Shown: in pieces, positions 33,894-42,073 of the stretch | Layout of the letters: each line of letters opens with the position of its first letter | Position numbering within the stretch: position 1 is the stretch's first letter | Assembly (NCBI RefSeq): GCF_002899455.1 | Contig: NZ_PPFB01000001.1 | Location: 5,982,001 to 6,046,000 of the forward strand | Source of the DNA: Streptomyces sp. DH-12 | Lineage (GTDB): Bacteria > Actinomycetota > Actinomycetes > Streptomycetales > Streptomycetaceae | DNA: 64,000 nucleotides | Direction: 5' to 3' | Translations under genes and position numbers: made by a program | Notes under the pieces: generated by a model | What the model was told of the DNA's origin: nothing | Seen by the model: the letters and a program-made list of their open reading frames with translations, nothing else | Database searches by the model: none

Positions 33894-34295
33894 ATGGCCA
33901 CCAGTGATGTCTTCTCCTACGGAATCCCGGCCGAGAGCGACTTCGGGTACGCGCAGGCGATCCGGTCGGGCGACCTGATCCACGTCTCCGGACAGCTCGC
34001 GTTCGACGAGACGGGCGCGTTCCCCCACCCCGGCGACTTCGCCGCCCAGCTGCGGCGGACCCACGCGAACATGGACCGGGTCCTCGCCCACTACGGGGTC
34101 ACCCGCAGCCAGATCGTCTCGCAGACCCTCTACGTGGTGGACCTCGGACGCCACGCCGCGGCGACGGCCGAGGCGAACCTGGCGTACTTCGGCGACCACC
34201 GCCCGGCCGGCACGGTGCTCGGTGTCACCGAACTGACGCTGCCGGGCCAGCTCGTGGAGATCGCCTTCGTCGCCGACACCCGGCTGCCCGCCTGA
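33894..34295 (+). CDS. RidA-family protein (enamine/imine deaminase type)
   Basis: 133 residues, the normal length. RidA proteins hydrolyse reactive enamines and imines made by PLP enzymes. The fold motifs IRSGDLIHVSGQLAFD, RTHANMDRVLAHYG and VVDLGRHAAATAEANLAYF are present, and it ends LTLPGQLVEIAFVADTRLPA. The conserved arginine of canonical RidA (near the end of the chain, in RxxVEI) appears to be replaced by Gln (GQLVEI), so it may be a RidA-fold paralogue with a different substrate. Its promoter contains the palindrome for the divergent HxlR. Confidence 0.9.
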   Translation: MATSDVFSYGIPAESDFGYAQAIRSGDLIHVSGQLAFDETGAFPHPGDFAAQLRRTHANMDRVLAHYGVTRSQIVSQTLYVVDLGRHAAATAEANLAYFGDHRPAGTVLGVTELTLPGQLVEIAFVADTRLPA

Positions 34296-34314
34296 GGCGG
34301 CCCCCTTCCGGCCC

Positions 34315-34725
34315 TCAGCCCAGGAAGTCCCCGTCGACGTACACCCAGGCGCCGTCGACCCGTTCGAAGCGGCTGCGCTCGTGCAGGGAGCCTCCCTGGT
34401 AGGAGGCGCGGAAGGTCACCGTGCCGGTGGAGTGGAAGGCGGAGCCGTCCTCCGTGGCCAGGATCTCCAGACCGGTCCACCGCGTCGCCGGATCGAGGTC
34501 GAGCCGGGCCGGCCGGGTCCGCGGGTGCCAGGTCCGCAGCAGGTACGCCCCGTCCCGCAGGACGAACGCCGCGTACCGCGACCGCATCAGCCGCTCGGCG
34601 GTGGGCGCGGCGGCTTTGCCGGGGGTCCCCTCGGCCGAGCGGAGCCGGGACCGGGAGAGGAAGCGGCCGCAGCACTCCTCGAAGGCCTCGGGGAGGCCGC
34701 AGGGACAGGGCGTGGGGGACGTCAT
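34315..34725 (-). CDS. YchJ/UPF0225-family protein with SEC-C-like metal motif
   Basis: 136 residues from ATG 34725, preceded by GGAAGGTGCCCC. The N-terminus has the YchJ metal motif CPCGLPEAFEECCGRFL (C-x-C-x8-CC). The NTF2-like domain follows with SRYAAFVLRDGAYLLRTWH and FERVDGAWVYVDGD. The family is uncharacterised but zinc-binding. It is convergent with ridA and sits downstream of the tRNA-Leu gene with a hairpin in between. Confidence 0.92.
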   Translation of the reverse strand: MTSPTPCPCGLPEAFEECCGRFLSRSRLRSAEGTPGKAAAPTAERLMRSRYAAFVLRDGAYLLRTWHPRTRPARLDLDPATRWTGLEILATEDGSAFHSTGTVTFRASYQGGSLHERSRFERVDGAWVYVDGDFLG

Positions 34726-34748
34726 GGGGCACCTTCCGTGACAACGCC

Positions 34749-34780
34749 CGAGGGCCGCGACCTCGCGGTCGCGGCCCTCG
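34749..34780. terminator. Hairpin terminator of the tRNA-Leu gene
   Basis: CGAGGGCCGCGAC pairs with GTCGCGGCCCTCG across a 6-base loop, 10 bp past the 3' end of the minus-strand tRNA. Confidence 0.8.
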
Positions 34781-34789
34781 CGTTCCAAG

Positions 34790-34874
34790 TGTCCGAGGGG
34801 GGACTTGAACCCCCACGCCCGATAAAGGGCACTAGCACCTCAAGCTAGCGCGTCTGCCATTCCGCCACCCGGAC
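34790..34874 (-). tRNA. tRNA-Leu (anticodon GAG)
   Basis: 85 nt on the minus strand. The acceptor GTCCGGG pairs with CTCGGAC (one G-U), the D-arm is GCGGAATGGCAGACGC, and the anticodon loop TTGAGGT carries GAG at positions 34-36, reading CUC. A long class-II variable arm with GCCC/GGGC-type pairing and the T-arm GTTCAAGT follow. No encoded CCA. Class-II type fits leucine. Confidence 0.95.
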
Positions 34875-35076
34875 AAGGTGTCTGTCGCGCGGGTTTCCCC
34901 CCGCGGCGACGACATAAACATTACCAGGTGTTCCGGGGTGGCCGATCACCCCCGCCGCGCCGTCGCGGGAACGGCGTGTGACGGACCGGGCCGGGCCGGG
35001 GCTTGGGACCGGCCCCCCGGGGAGGGAGGATGAGGGGGAACCCACCAGCGGGAACACCAGCAGCGGGAGGTAGCAC

Positions 35077-36402
35077 GTGAGCGAGACGGACCCGGCCAAG
35101 GGCGTCACCGGTGAGGACGAGGTCGTGGACCTCTGCCGCGAGCTGATCCGGATCGACACCAGCAACTACGGCGACCACTCGGGCCCCGGCGAGCGCAAGG
35201 CGGCCGAGTACGTCGCCGAGAAGCTCGCCGAAGTCGGCCTGGAACCGCGGATCTTCGAGTCCCACCCGGGACGCGCCTCCACCATCGCCCGGATCGAGGG
35301 CGAGGACCCGTCGCGGCCCGCCCTGCTCATCCACGGCCACACCGACGTCGTGCCCGCCAACGCCGACGACTGGACCCACCACCCGTTCTCCGGCGAGATC
35401 GCCGACGGCTGCGTCTGGGGACGCGGGGCCGTCGACATGAAGGACATGGACGCCATGACCCTCGCGGTCGTCCGCGAGCGCATGCGCAGCGGCCGCAAGC
35501 CCCCGCGGGACGTCGTCCTCGCCTTCCTCGCCGACGAGGAGGCCGGCGGCACGTACGGCGCCAAGCACCTGGTGCACCGGCACCCCGAGCTGTTCGAGGG
35601 CGTCACCGAGGCGATCGGCGAGGTCGGCGGCTTCTCCTTCACCGTCAACGAGAAGCTGCGCCTCTACCTCGTCGAGACCGCCGAGAAGGGCATGCACTGG
35701 ATGCGGCTCACCGTCGACGGCACCGCCGGGCACGGCTCGATGACCAACGACGACAACGCCATCACGGAGCTGTGCGAGGCCGTCGCCCGCCTCGGCCGCC
35801 ACACGTGGCCGGTCAGGGTCACCAAGACCGTCCGCGCCTTCCTGGACGAGCTCTCCGACGCGCTCGGCACCGAGCTCGACCCGGAGAACATGGACGAGAC
35901 CCTCGCCAAGCTCGGCGGCATCGCCCGCATGATCGGCACCACGCTGCGCAACTCGGCGGCCCCCACCCAGCTCGGCGCCGGCTACAAGGTCAACGTCATC
36001 CCCGGCCAGGCCACCGCGCACGTCGACGGCCGCTTCCTGCCCGGCTACGAGGAGGAGTTCCTCGCCGACCTGGACCGCATCCTCGGCCCGCGCGTGCGGC
36101 GTGAGGACGTGCACGCCGACAAGGCCCTGGAGACCGGCTTCGACGGCCGGCTCGTCGACGCCATGCAGACCGCGCTCGCCGCCGAGGACCCGATCGCGCG
36201 CGCCGTGCCCTACATGCTCTCCGGCGGCACCGACGCCAAGTCCTTCGACGACCTCGGCATCCGCTGCTTCGGCTTCGCGCCGCTCAAGCTGCCCCCGGAG
36301 CTGGACTTCGCGGGCATGTTCCACGGCGTCGACGAGCGGGTGCCGGTGGACGGTCTCAAGTTCGGCGTCCGTGTGCTCGACCGGTTCCTGGACGCGTCCT
36401 GA
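35077..36402 (+). CDS. M20/M25/M40-family metallopeptidase (ArgE/DapE-like)
   Basis: 441 residues from GTG 35077, with GGGAGGTAGCAC upstream. Di-zinc amidohydrolase: metal ligands are in LLIHGHTDVVPANADDW, GRGAVDMKDMDAM and ADEEAGGTYGAKHL, the dimerisation domain has GTAGHGSM, and the last ligand region is MLSGGTDAKSF. It trims peptides or deacylates amino acids; the exact substrate is open. It is annotated in streptomycetes simply as M20/M25/M40. Followed 130 bp downstream by the chaplin genes, which have their own promoter. Confidence 0.95.
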   Translation: MSETDPAKGVTGEDEVVDLCRELIRIDTSNYGDHSGPGERKAAEYVAEKLAEVGLEPRIFESHPGRASTIARIEGEDPSRPALLIHGHTDVVPANADDWTHHPFSGEIADGCVWGRGAVDMKDMDAMTLAVVRERMRSGRKPPRDVVLAFLADEEAGGTYGAKHLVHRHPELFEGVTEAIGEVGGFSFTVNEKLRLYLVETAEKGMHWMRLTVDGTAGHGSMTNDDNAITELCEAVARLGRHTWPVRVTKTVRAFLDELSDALGTELDPENMDETLAKLGGIARMIGTTLRNSAAPTQLGAGYKVNVIPGQATAHVDGRFLPGYEEEFLADLDRILGPRVRREDVHADKALETGFDGRLVDAMQTALAAEDPIARAVPYMLSGGTDAKSFDDLGIRCFGFAPLKLPPELDFAGMFHGVDERVPVDGLKFGVRVLDRFLDAS

Positions 36403-36534
36403 GGAATCGGGCAGACGTGCGGAGTTGACCGGGAAGAGTGAATGCGACCATAAGCTCGTAGCCTCATTACTTCCTCCTCGTTACCCGTGATGTGATCCGC
36501 GACTTTGGGTCACCTTGCCAACAAGGAGGAATAC

Positions 36535-36768
36535 ATGCTGAAGAAGGTCGTCGCCGTCGCGGCCGCCACGGGTGGTCTGGTTCTCGCGGGCGCGGGCATG
36601 GCCGCCGCCGACTCGGGTGCCCAGGGTGCCGCCGTGCACTCCCCGGGCGTCGCGTCCGGCAACGTCGTGCAGGTGCCGGTTCACGTCCCCGTGAACGTCT
36701 GCGGCAACACGATCTCCGTGATCGGGCTGCTGAACCCCGCCTTCGGCAACACCTGCGTCAACGCGTGA
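36535..36768 (+). CDS. chpH: Short chaplin ChpH
   Basis: 77 residues from ATG 36535, with AAGGAGGAATAC just before it. Signal peptide (about 1-27, LKKVVAVAAATGGLVLAGAG ending AAA-D) and one chaplin domain of about 40 residues: GVASGNVVQVPVHVPVNVCG and LNPAFGNTCVNA, with the two conserved cysteines that form a disulfide. Chaplins are secreted surfactants that assemble into amyloid fibrils on aerial hyphae and spores. Short chaplins E and H are the key members; ChpH stands next to chpC in S. coelicolor, as here. Likely under sigma-BldN control (known, not visible here). Confidence 0.95.
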   Translation: MLKKVVAVAAATGGLVLAGAGMAAADSGAQGAAVHSPGVASGNVVQVPVHVPVNVCGNTISVIGLLNPAFGNTCVNA

Positions 36769-36815
36769 TGTCGTGTCTCGCCCTCTAGGCAACGCCCGCT
36801 GAGGGCTCGAGCCCG

Positions 36816-36852
36816 TCGGCCCCGGAGCGCGCGCCATGCGCTCCGGGGCCGA
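36816..36852. terminator. Hairpin after chpH
   Basis: TCGGCCCCGGAGCGC pairs perfectly with GCGCTCCGGGGCCGA across a 7-base loop, 47 bp past the chpH stop and 80 bp before chpC. Confidence 0.8.
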
Positions 36853-36932
36853 CCGGTTCCTCATTCGTCGAGAATCCGGGACGCGGCGGGCGCCGCCTCC
36901 CGGCAGCAGGTCCGAGGACAGGGAATTCAGCA

Positions 36933-37658
36933 ATGCGACAGGTCACCCGCAAGGGCTTGATGACCATGGCCGCCGCCACCGGTGTGCTCGCCGCCGCGGG
37001 CGGGGCCGCCGCCCACGCCGACTCCGGGGCGACGGGCGGGGCCAAGGGCTCGCCGGGCGTGCTCTCCGGCAACGTCGTGCAGGCCCCGGTGCACGTGCCG
37101 GTCAACGCGTGCGGCAACACGGTCAACGTCGTCGGGGTCCTCAACCCGGCGGTCGGCAACGCCTGCGTCAACGAGGGCGGCTCCGGCCACCACGGCGGCG
37201 CGCACGCCCACGGCAAGGCCGGCGACTCGCCCGGCGTGGCCTCCGGCAACGTCGTGGAGGCGCCGGTGCACGTGCCGGTGAACGTCTGCGGCAACAGCGT
37301 CGACGTCATCGGCGTGGGCAACGGGGCGGCCGGCAACGGCTGCGTCAACACGGAGGGCGACGGCGGGGAGCCGGGGAACCCGGGCAATCCGGGTGAGCCC
37401 GGTGACCCCGGCGACCCGGGTGAGCCCGGCACTCCCGATGAGCCGGGGAACCCGGATGAACCCGCCACCCCGGACACGCCCGCCACCCCGGACACCCCGT
37501 CCACCGGCAACCAGCCGGGCCCCCACTCCGGCCCGCAGGCCGAAGGGGAGCTCGCCGAGACCGGCAGCGAGCTGCCGCTGGGCCTCGTGCTGCCGGCCGG
37601 TGCCGGTGCGCTGCTCGCCGGCGGCATCCTGTACCGCAGGGCGCGCGCCGCGGCGTGA
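36933..37658 (+). CDS. chpC: Long chaplin ChpC with LAETG sortase signal
   Basis: 241 residues. Signal peptide (about 1-30), then two chaplin domains (about 34-74 and 92-133), each with its Cys pair (VNACGNTVNVVGVLNP, VNVCGNSVDVIGVGNG). A collagen-like Pro/Gly/Asp/Glu-rich stalk (about 138-190, GEPGDPGDPGEPG-type repeats) and LAETG at 207-211 follow, then a hydrophobic segment and the basic tail YRRARAAA. This is the cell-wall sorting signal used by sortase E. Long chaplins are anchored to the wall and nucleate the short ones. It follows chpH, as in other streptomycetes. Confidence 0.95.
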   Translation: MRQVTRKGLMTMAAATGVLAAAGGAAAHADSGATGGAKGSPGVLSGNVVQAPVHVPVNACGNTVNVVGVLNPAVGNACVNEGGSGHHGGAHAHGKAGDSPGVASGNVVEAPVHVPVNVCGNSVDVIGVGNGAAGNGCVNTEGDGGEPGNPGNPGEPGDPGDPGEPGTPDEPGNPDEPATPDTPATPDTPSTGNQPGPHSGPQAEGELAETGSELPLGLVLPAGAGALLAGGILYRRARAAA

Positions 37659-37671
37659 TCTCGGACACACG

Positions 37672-37706
37672 GAGCGGACCCCGCGACCGACGCGGGGTCC
37701 GCTCCG
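37672..37706. terminator. Bidirectional terminator between chpC and the DUF5703 gene
   Basis: A 15-bp perfect stem (GGAGCGGACCCCGCG with its complement) around a 5-base loop, between convergent genes. Confidence 0.85.
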
Positions 37707-37735
37707 CCTGTTGACTCGGGTCGGGCGCGACCGGC

Positions 37736-37924
37736 TCACCAGGTGGCGCGCACCTGGCGGATGATCCGCCGCCGCAGCCGCACTCTGCGGCTGCCGTCAC
37801 GCATCAGCGTCAGGCGGTACAACTCCCAGTGACCGTACTCGGCATGGTCCGTCAGCAGACGCGCCGTCTCCTTGCGGGAGACCCCGCGAGGCACGTACAC
37901 GTCGACAAATTCGTATTCCGGCAT
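37736..37924 (-). CDS. DUF5703-family small protein
   Basis: 62 residues: MPEYEFVDVYVPRGVSRKET and TDHAEYGHWELYRLTLMRDG with an Arg-rich C-terminus. It matches the short DUF5703 family, found widely in actinobacteria, of unknown role. No membrane span. It is divergent from the acidic hypothetical gene with only 47 bp between the two starts, so their promoters overlap. Confidence 0.85.
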   Translation of the reverse strand: MPEYEFVDVYVPRGVSRKETARLLTDHAEYGHWELYRLTLMRDGSRRVRLRRRIIRQVRATW

Positions 37925-37971
37925 CGCATCTATTGTGCGGGCCGGGCCCCGGTACGGATAGCGTCTGCACT

Positions 37972-38652
37972 ATGTCTGATGCTGCGCAGCCCACTGCTGC
38001 CGAGGTACGCGCCGCCGCCGAGGCGGTGAAGACCGCGCTCGACCGCCACCTGGCCGCGGTCGAGAGCCGGTCCGGGGACGACGACCCGGCCGTCTACGAG
38101 GCCTTCAACCAGCTGGCCGCGGCCGCGGAGACGTACGACGAACTGCTCTACGACCGCTACGACGAGGTCACGCCCTTCGAGATCCCCAGTTCCGAGGAGG
38201 CCCTGCCGCCCTACGCCGGACCCGAGGAACCGAACGCCCTCAGCGTGCTGATCCGCCGTGACTACGCCGTCGTCGAGCCGCAGCGGCTGCTCGCGCACGC
38301 CCAGCGGATCGAGGAGGCGGACGACGGGAGCGCGGAGGTTTCCAGCACCGTCCACGGCGCGCTGGGCCTGCTGTTCGGCGAGTACGAGCCGGACGAGATC
38401 GCCTCCCGGCACAAGGAGTTCGGCCTGGAGGAGGGCGACTCCACGCTCTGGGTGACGGCATCGGACGAGATCCCGGACCCCGGCGAATGGCTCGAGGCGC
38501 CCTTCGACCAGGTGGACCCCGAGACCGTGGTGTGCCGCTTCGACGTCAGCGCCGTCTTCGACGACGACGGGGACGACGAGGACGACGACCTGGAGGTCGT
38601 CCTGGACCCCCACGCGGACGAGGACCTGGAGCCGCTGGACGCGGACCGCTGA
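37972..38652 (+). CDS. Acidic protein of unknown function
   Basis: 226 residues. N-terminal helical part (MSDAAQPTAAEVRAAAEAVK) and an extremely acidic tail (FDDDGDDEDDDLEVVLDPH) that may bind cations or basic partners. The middle (about 75-190) looks like a compact domain but has no motif I can name. ATG 37972 has no clear ribosome site, and a TAGCGT hexamer ends 8 bases upstream, so a leaderless mRNA is possible. Divergent from DUF5703. Confidence 0.8.
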   Translation: MSDAAQPTAAEVRAAAEAVKTALDRHLAAVESRSGDDDPAVYEAFNQLAAAAETYDELLYDRYDEVTPFEIPSSEEALPPYAGPEEPNALSVLIRRDYAVVEPQRLLAHAQRIEEADDGSAEVSSTVHGALGLLFGEYEPDEIASRHKEFGLEEGDSTLWVTASDEIPDPGEWLEAPFDQVDPETVVCRFDVSAVFDDDGDDEDDDLEVVLDPHADEDLEPLDADR

Positions 38653-38659
38653 CCTCACG

Positions 38660-38700
38660 GCGACGGCGGCGACACCCTCCCCGGGTGCCGCCGCCGTCGC
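38660..38700. terminator. Bidirectional terminator before the RecD-like gene
   Basis: GCGACGGCGGCGACACCC and GGGTGCCGCCGCCGTCGC pair with one mismatch around a 4-5-base loop, 7 bp after the acidic-protein stop and before the convergent RecD-like gene. Confidence 0.7.
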
Positions 38701-38858
38701 ACGCGGTCCGGCGGCGCCTCACCGCGGTCACCACGACACCGGACGTCCCCGTCAACGGCACGCCACGTGCGGCGACGCCGCACCCCGGCCACCGCGCACG
38801 GTGACGCCCACGGCGCCCCGTGCGGCTCAAGGGCGCCTCGGAGCGGGGCCCCGCCCCC

Positions 38859-40904
38859 TCACTCGCCCCCCGCAGGCAACTGCGGTGCCAACAGCGCCGG
38901 CAGCCGGGTCGTGCGCGGCTTCGCCGGGACCTCGGCGACCGCTCGCGGGAGGGCCTGGTCCACTCCGTGGACCACCGACAGGTGGCGGTCGGCGCGGCTG
39001 AAGGCCGTGTAGACCCAGGGGCGGCTCAGGGCGGGGACCGCGTCGCCGGGGAGGACCACGACCGCCGCCGGCCAGCGGCAGCCCACCGCCTGGTGCGCGG
39101 TCAGCGCCCAGCCGTGCCGGACCGACTGCTCCACGCGGTCCCTCGGCACCACGACCTGCTCGCCCGCGCACTCCAGGCGCAGGCCCTCGCCGTCCGCTCC
39201 GAGCACGCGGCCCGGCAGGGTGCGCCCCGGGGCGGGGGAGTACGCCACCCGGTCGCCGGGGTCGAAGCCCGCGAAGCGGCCCGGGCCCGGATTCAGCCGC
39301 TCCTTCAGCGCCGCGTTCAGCACGCGCGTGCCGACCGCGCCGCCGTGGCCCGGGGTGATCACCTGCGTCTCCTCGGCGGGCACCCCGATGGCGCGCGGCA
39401 CCGAGTCCACCACCAGCTGCACGGTCCGGTGCACCGCCTCGCCCGCGTCCCGCACGGGCACGACGACGACCTCCTTGCCGGGGGCCTCCACCTGGATCAG
39501 CTCGCCGACGCCGATCCCCGAGACCAGCTCGCCCAGCGGCCCCGGGTCCGGCCGCCGGGAGGCGATCTGCGGGCAGGCCCGCACCGCCAGCAGGTCCGCG
39601 AAGACCCGTCCGGGGCCGACCGACCAGAGCACCGCGGGGTCGCCGGACAGCACGAGCCGCGCCCCGTCCGGCAGCGACTCCGTGAGCAGCGCGGCGGCCT
39701 CCACGTCCAGCTGCGGCGCGTCCAGCACCACCAGCAGGTCCACGGCCAGCGCGCCCTCCGCGTCCCGTCCCGGACCCTCGGCGCCGGACAGCAGCCCGGC
39801 GACCGTGGCGACCCCCGGGCCGTCGACGCGCGCCGCGAACCGCTCGCGCCCGACGGGGCTGTGCGTGGCGGCCCAGGCGCGCAGCCCCGTGCCGTGCGCC
39901 GCGTCCAGCAGCGCCGCCGGCTCGGCCAGCGCGGCCTCCCCGCCGGTGTGCAGCACCAGTCCGTGCCGCGCGGCCGCGCGGATCAGGTCGCCCGCCGAGC
40001 CCCCCGCCGCGGCGGCCGCCCGCTCCCACTCCTCGGCCGTCCCGTCCTGCTCGGGCACCGCGTTGACCAGCCGGGCCAGTCCGTCGGCGAGGCTCTCCTC
40101 GGCCAGGGCGCAGCGCTCCAGCCCGACCAGGACACGGACCGGCTGCTCGCCCTCCTCGCCCTCCTCGCCGGCCTCGCCGAGGGCGTCCTGGAACACGAGG
40201 ACGTCCCCCTCGGCGATGGCGTCGCGCACCGCGTCCTCGGGTTCGGGCACGCCCTGGCGGGCCAGCGCCTCGGTCAGCGCGGCCATCTCCAGCACCGTGT
40301 GCCCGGCCGGCGCGGCCTGCTCCAGCAGCCAGACGGTGACCGCGCGGCCCCGCCGCCCGTCGCCCGGCCCGGCCTCCCCGCCGAGCAGCGCGCGGGCGAA
40401 CCCGTCCGCCTGCTCGGGCCGTACGCCCGGCACGCGCAGGAGCTGCCAGGGGTCCTCCCGCAGCACGCCCGCCGCGTCCTCGCCCAGGGCCGCGGCGGCC
40501 GGCACGGCGAGCGCGGCGGGCGCACCGCCCCGCGTCAGCACCTCCCGCACCTCGCCCAGGGTGCCCTCGGCCGGTGCGGCCGGCCCCTCGGGAACCACCG
40601 GGGCCCGCCGCACCGGCTCGGGCGCGGGGCGCCGCGGGGCGGGCCGCACCTCCTCGGACACGGTGGCCGGCGGCTTCTCCCCGCTCTCCACGGCCCGCAC
40701 GGCGGCGAGCAGTTCGGCCGCCGTGCCGCTCAGCTTGGCGCCCGCCTCGATCGGGCCCTGCCGCTCCGCCTTGCGCCGCTCGATCCGCTCCCGCTCCAGA
40801 CGCTGCGCGGTCAGCTCCGCCTCGGCCTCGGACACCTGCGCGCCCTCGGCGGGCGTGCCGTCGTCCGCGCTCCTCGGCTCCTCAGGGGTCTCGGGCGTGC
40901 TCAC
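38859..40904 (-). CDS. RecD-like helicase-fold protein lacking Walker A, with helix-hairpin-helix region
   Basis: 681 residues from GTG 40904, overlapping the aldo/keto reductase stop as GTGA. The layout follows RecD2/TraA helicases: a HhH-like region (about 135-175, LREDPWQLLRVPGVRPEQAD), then two RecA-type domains. The motif III part is intact (ARLVLSGDPAVLWSVGPGRV, G421-D422-P423) and so is the UvrD-like motif VI tail (GWALTAHQAVGCRWPAAVV, PWVYTAFSRADRHLSVV). However the Walker A loop is degenerate (VLHTGGEAALAEPAAL near residue 320 in place of TGGPGTGKS), and motif II reads VLDAPQLD instead of DEAS. It should not hydrolyse ATP. A regulatory or structural DNA-binding role is inferred. Confidence 0.85.
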   Translation of the reverse strand: MSTPETPEEPRSADDGTPAEGAQVSEAEAELTAQRLERERIERRKAERQGPIEAGAKLSGTAAELLAAVRAVESGEKPPATVSEEVRPAPRRPAPEPVRRAPVVPEGPAAPAEGTLGEVREVLTRGGAPAALAVPAAAALGEDAAGVLREDPWQLLRVPGVRPEQADGFARALLGGEAGPGDGRRGRAVTVWLLEQAAPAGHTVLEMAALTEALARQGVPEPEDAVRDAIAEGDVLVFQDALGEAGEEGEEGEQPVRVLVGLERCALAEESLADGLARLVNAVPEQDGTAEEWERAAAAAGGSAGDLIRAAARHGLVLHTGGEAALAEPAALLDAAHGTGLRAWAATHSPVGRERFAARVDGPGVATVAGLLSGAEGPGRDAEGALAVDLLVVLDAPQLDVEAAALLTESLPDGARLVLSGDPAVLWSVGPGRVFADLLAVRACPQIASRRPDPGPLGELVSGIGVGELIQVEAPGKEVVVVPVRDAGEAVHRTVQLVVDSVPRAIGVPAEETQVITPGHGGAVGTRVLNAALKERLNPGPGRFAGFDPGDRVAYSPAPGRTLPGRVLGADGEGLRLECAGEQVVVPRDRVEQSVRHGWALTAHQAVGCRWPAAVVVLPGDAVPALSRPWVYTAFSRADRHLSVVHGVDQALPRAVAEVPAKPRTTRLPALLAPQLPAGGE

Positions 40905-41887
40905 AGCGTGCTCCAGTCGTGATCGGGATAGCGGTGCACGGGAGCCGACACGTCGTCGAGCGCCCGGCAGATCTCATCAGGCAGACTAAGCGCCTCCACT
41001 GACAACGCCGCCGTGAGCTGCTGCGCCGTGCGCGCGCCGACGATCGGCGCGGTCACCCCGGGCCGGTCGCGGACCCAGGCCAGCGCCACCTGGAGCGCGG
41101 TCACCGCGAGCCCGTCCGCCGCGGTCGTCACCGCGTCCACGATCCGGCTCGCCGTGTCGTCCAGGTACGGGGCGACGAACGGCGCGAGATGCTCCGAGGC
41201 GCCGCGCGATCCCGCCGGGGTGGCGTCCCCGCGGTACTTGCCGGTGAGGACGCCCCGCCCGAGCGGGGAGGACGGCAGCATGCCGATCCCGAGGTCGATC
41301 GCGGCGGGCAGCACCTCCCGCTCCACCCCGCGCTGCAGCAGTGAGTACTCCATCTGGGTGCTCGCCAGCCGGGTGCGCGCGCCCGGCGCGGCGAGCTGCC
41401 AGGTCGCGGCCTTGGCGAGCTGCCAGCCGCAGAAGTTGGACACGCCCGCGTACCGCGTCCGGCCGCTGGCGACAGCGATGTCCAGCGCCTGGAGCGTCTC
41501 CTCAAGCGGCGTGGCCGGGTCGTAGGCGTGGACGTGCCACACGTCGACGTGGTCGGTGCCGAGGCGGGTCAGGGAGGCGTCCAGGGCGGACAGCAGATGG
41601 CCGCGTGAGCCGTCGAACCGGCGGTCCGGGCCGGGCACGCTGCCGGCCTTCGTCGAGATCACCAGGTCCTGGCGCGGCACCAGCCCGTCCATCAGCCGTC
41701 CGAGCAGGTACTCGGCCTCCCCGTCGCCGTACACGTCCGCCGTGTCGACCAGCGTCCCGCCCGCGTCCCAGAACGTCTTCAAGAGCTCCGCCGCGTCGTG
41801 CTCGTCGGTGTCACGGCCCCAGGTGAGGGTCCCGAGCCCGATCCGGGACACACGCAGGCCGGTACGGCCGAGATGCCTCTGCTCCAT
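40901..41887 (-). CDS. Aldo/keto reductase
   Basis: 328 residues from ATG 41887 (MEQRHLGRTGLRVSRIGLGT). AKR barrel: the catalytic Asp/Tyr are in VDTADVYGDGEAEYLLG, Lys in VISTKAG and His in VDVWHVHAYDP; the cofactor segment is GVTAPIVGART. It reduces carbonyls with NADPH. Its TGA overlaps the GTG of the RecD-like gene, so the two are translationally coupled. The biological link between them is unknown. Confidence 0.95.
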   Translation of the reverse strand: MEQRHLGRTGLRVSRIGLGTLTWGRDTDEHDAAELLKTFWDAGGTLVDTADVYGDGEAEYLLGRLMDGLVPRQDLVISTKAGSVPGPDRRFDGSRGHLLSALDASLTRLGTDHVDVWHVHAYDPATPLEETLQALDIAVASGRTRYAGVSNFCGWQLAKAATWQLAAPGARTRLASTQMEYSLLQRGVEREVLPAAIDLGIGMLPSSPLGRGVLTGKYRGDATPAGSRGASEHLAPFVAPYLDDTASRIVDAVTTAADGLAVTALQVALAWVRDRPGVTAPIVGARTAQQLTAALSVEALSLPDEICRALDDVSAPVHRYPDHDWSTL

Positions 41888-42047
41888 GAACGCCGAGATT
41901 ACTGGCCGGAGCTGTGCGCGTGGGGGCCTGTGGACAACCGTTCTCCGGGCGTCGCGCGACGGCGCCGGCGGCCGGCGGGGCCCGCACCGCGGGCCCCGCG
42001 CGCCCCTCCCTCGCGGGCGCGGAGGTATAAGGTCTGCGCAAGTCACG

Positions 42048-42061
42048 TTACTGATCGGTAA
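42048..42061. promoter_or_regulatory. Short inverted repeat before the LLM oxidoreductase
   Basis: TTACTGATCGGTAA has 4-base arms around 6 bases and ends 12 bp before the start, overlapping the ribosome-site region. Possible repressor site. Confidence 0.35.
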
Positions 42062-42073
42062 GGGGAGACGGCC

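Noticed and set aside
34790..34874. tRNA-Leu as an attachment site of an integrated element
   Set aside because: No integrase, no repeated tRNA 3' end and no foreign-looking genes lie on either side.
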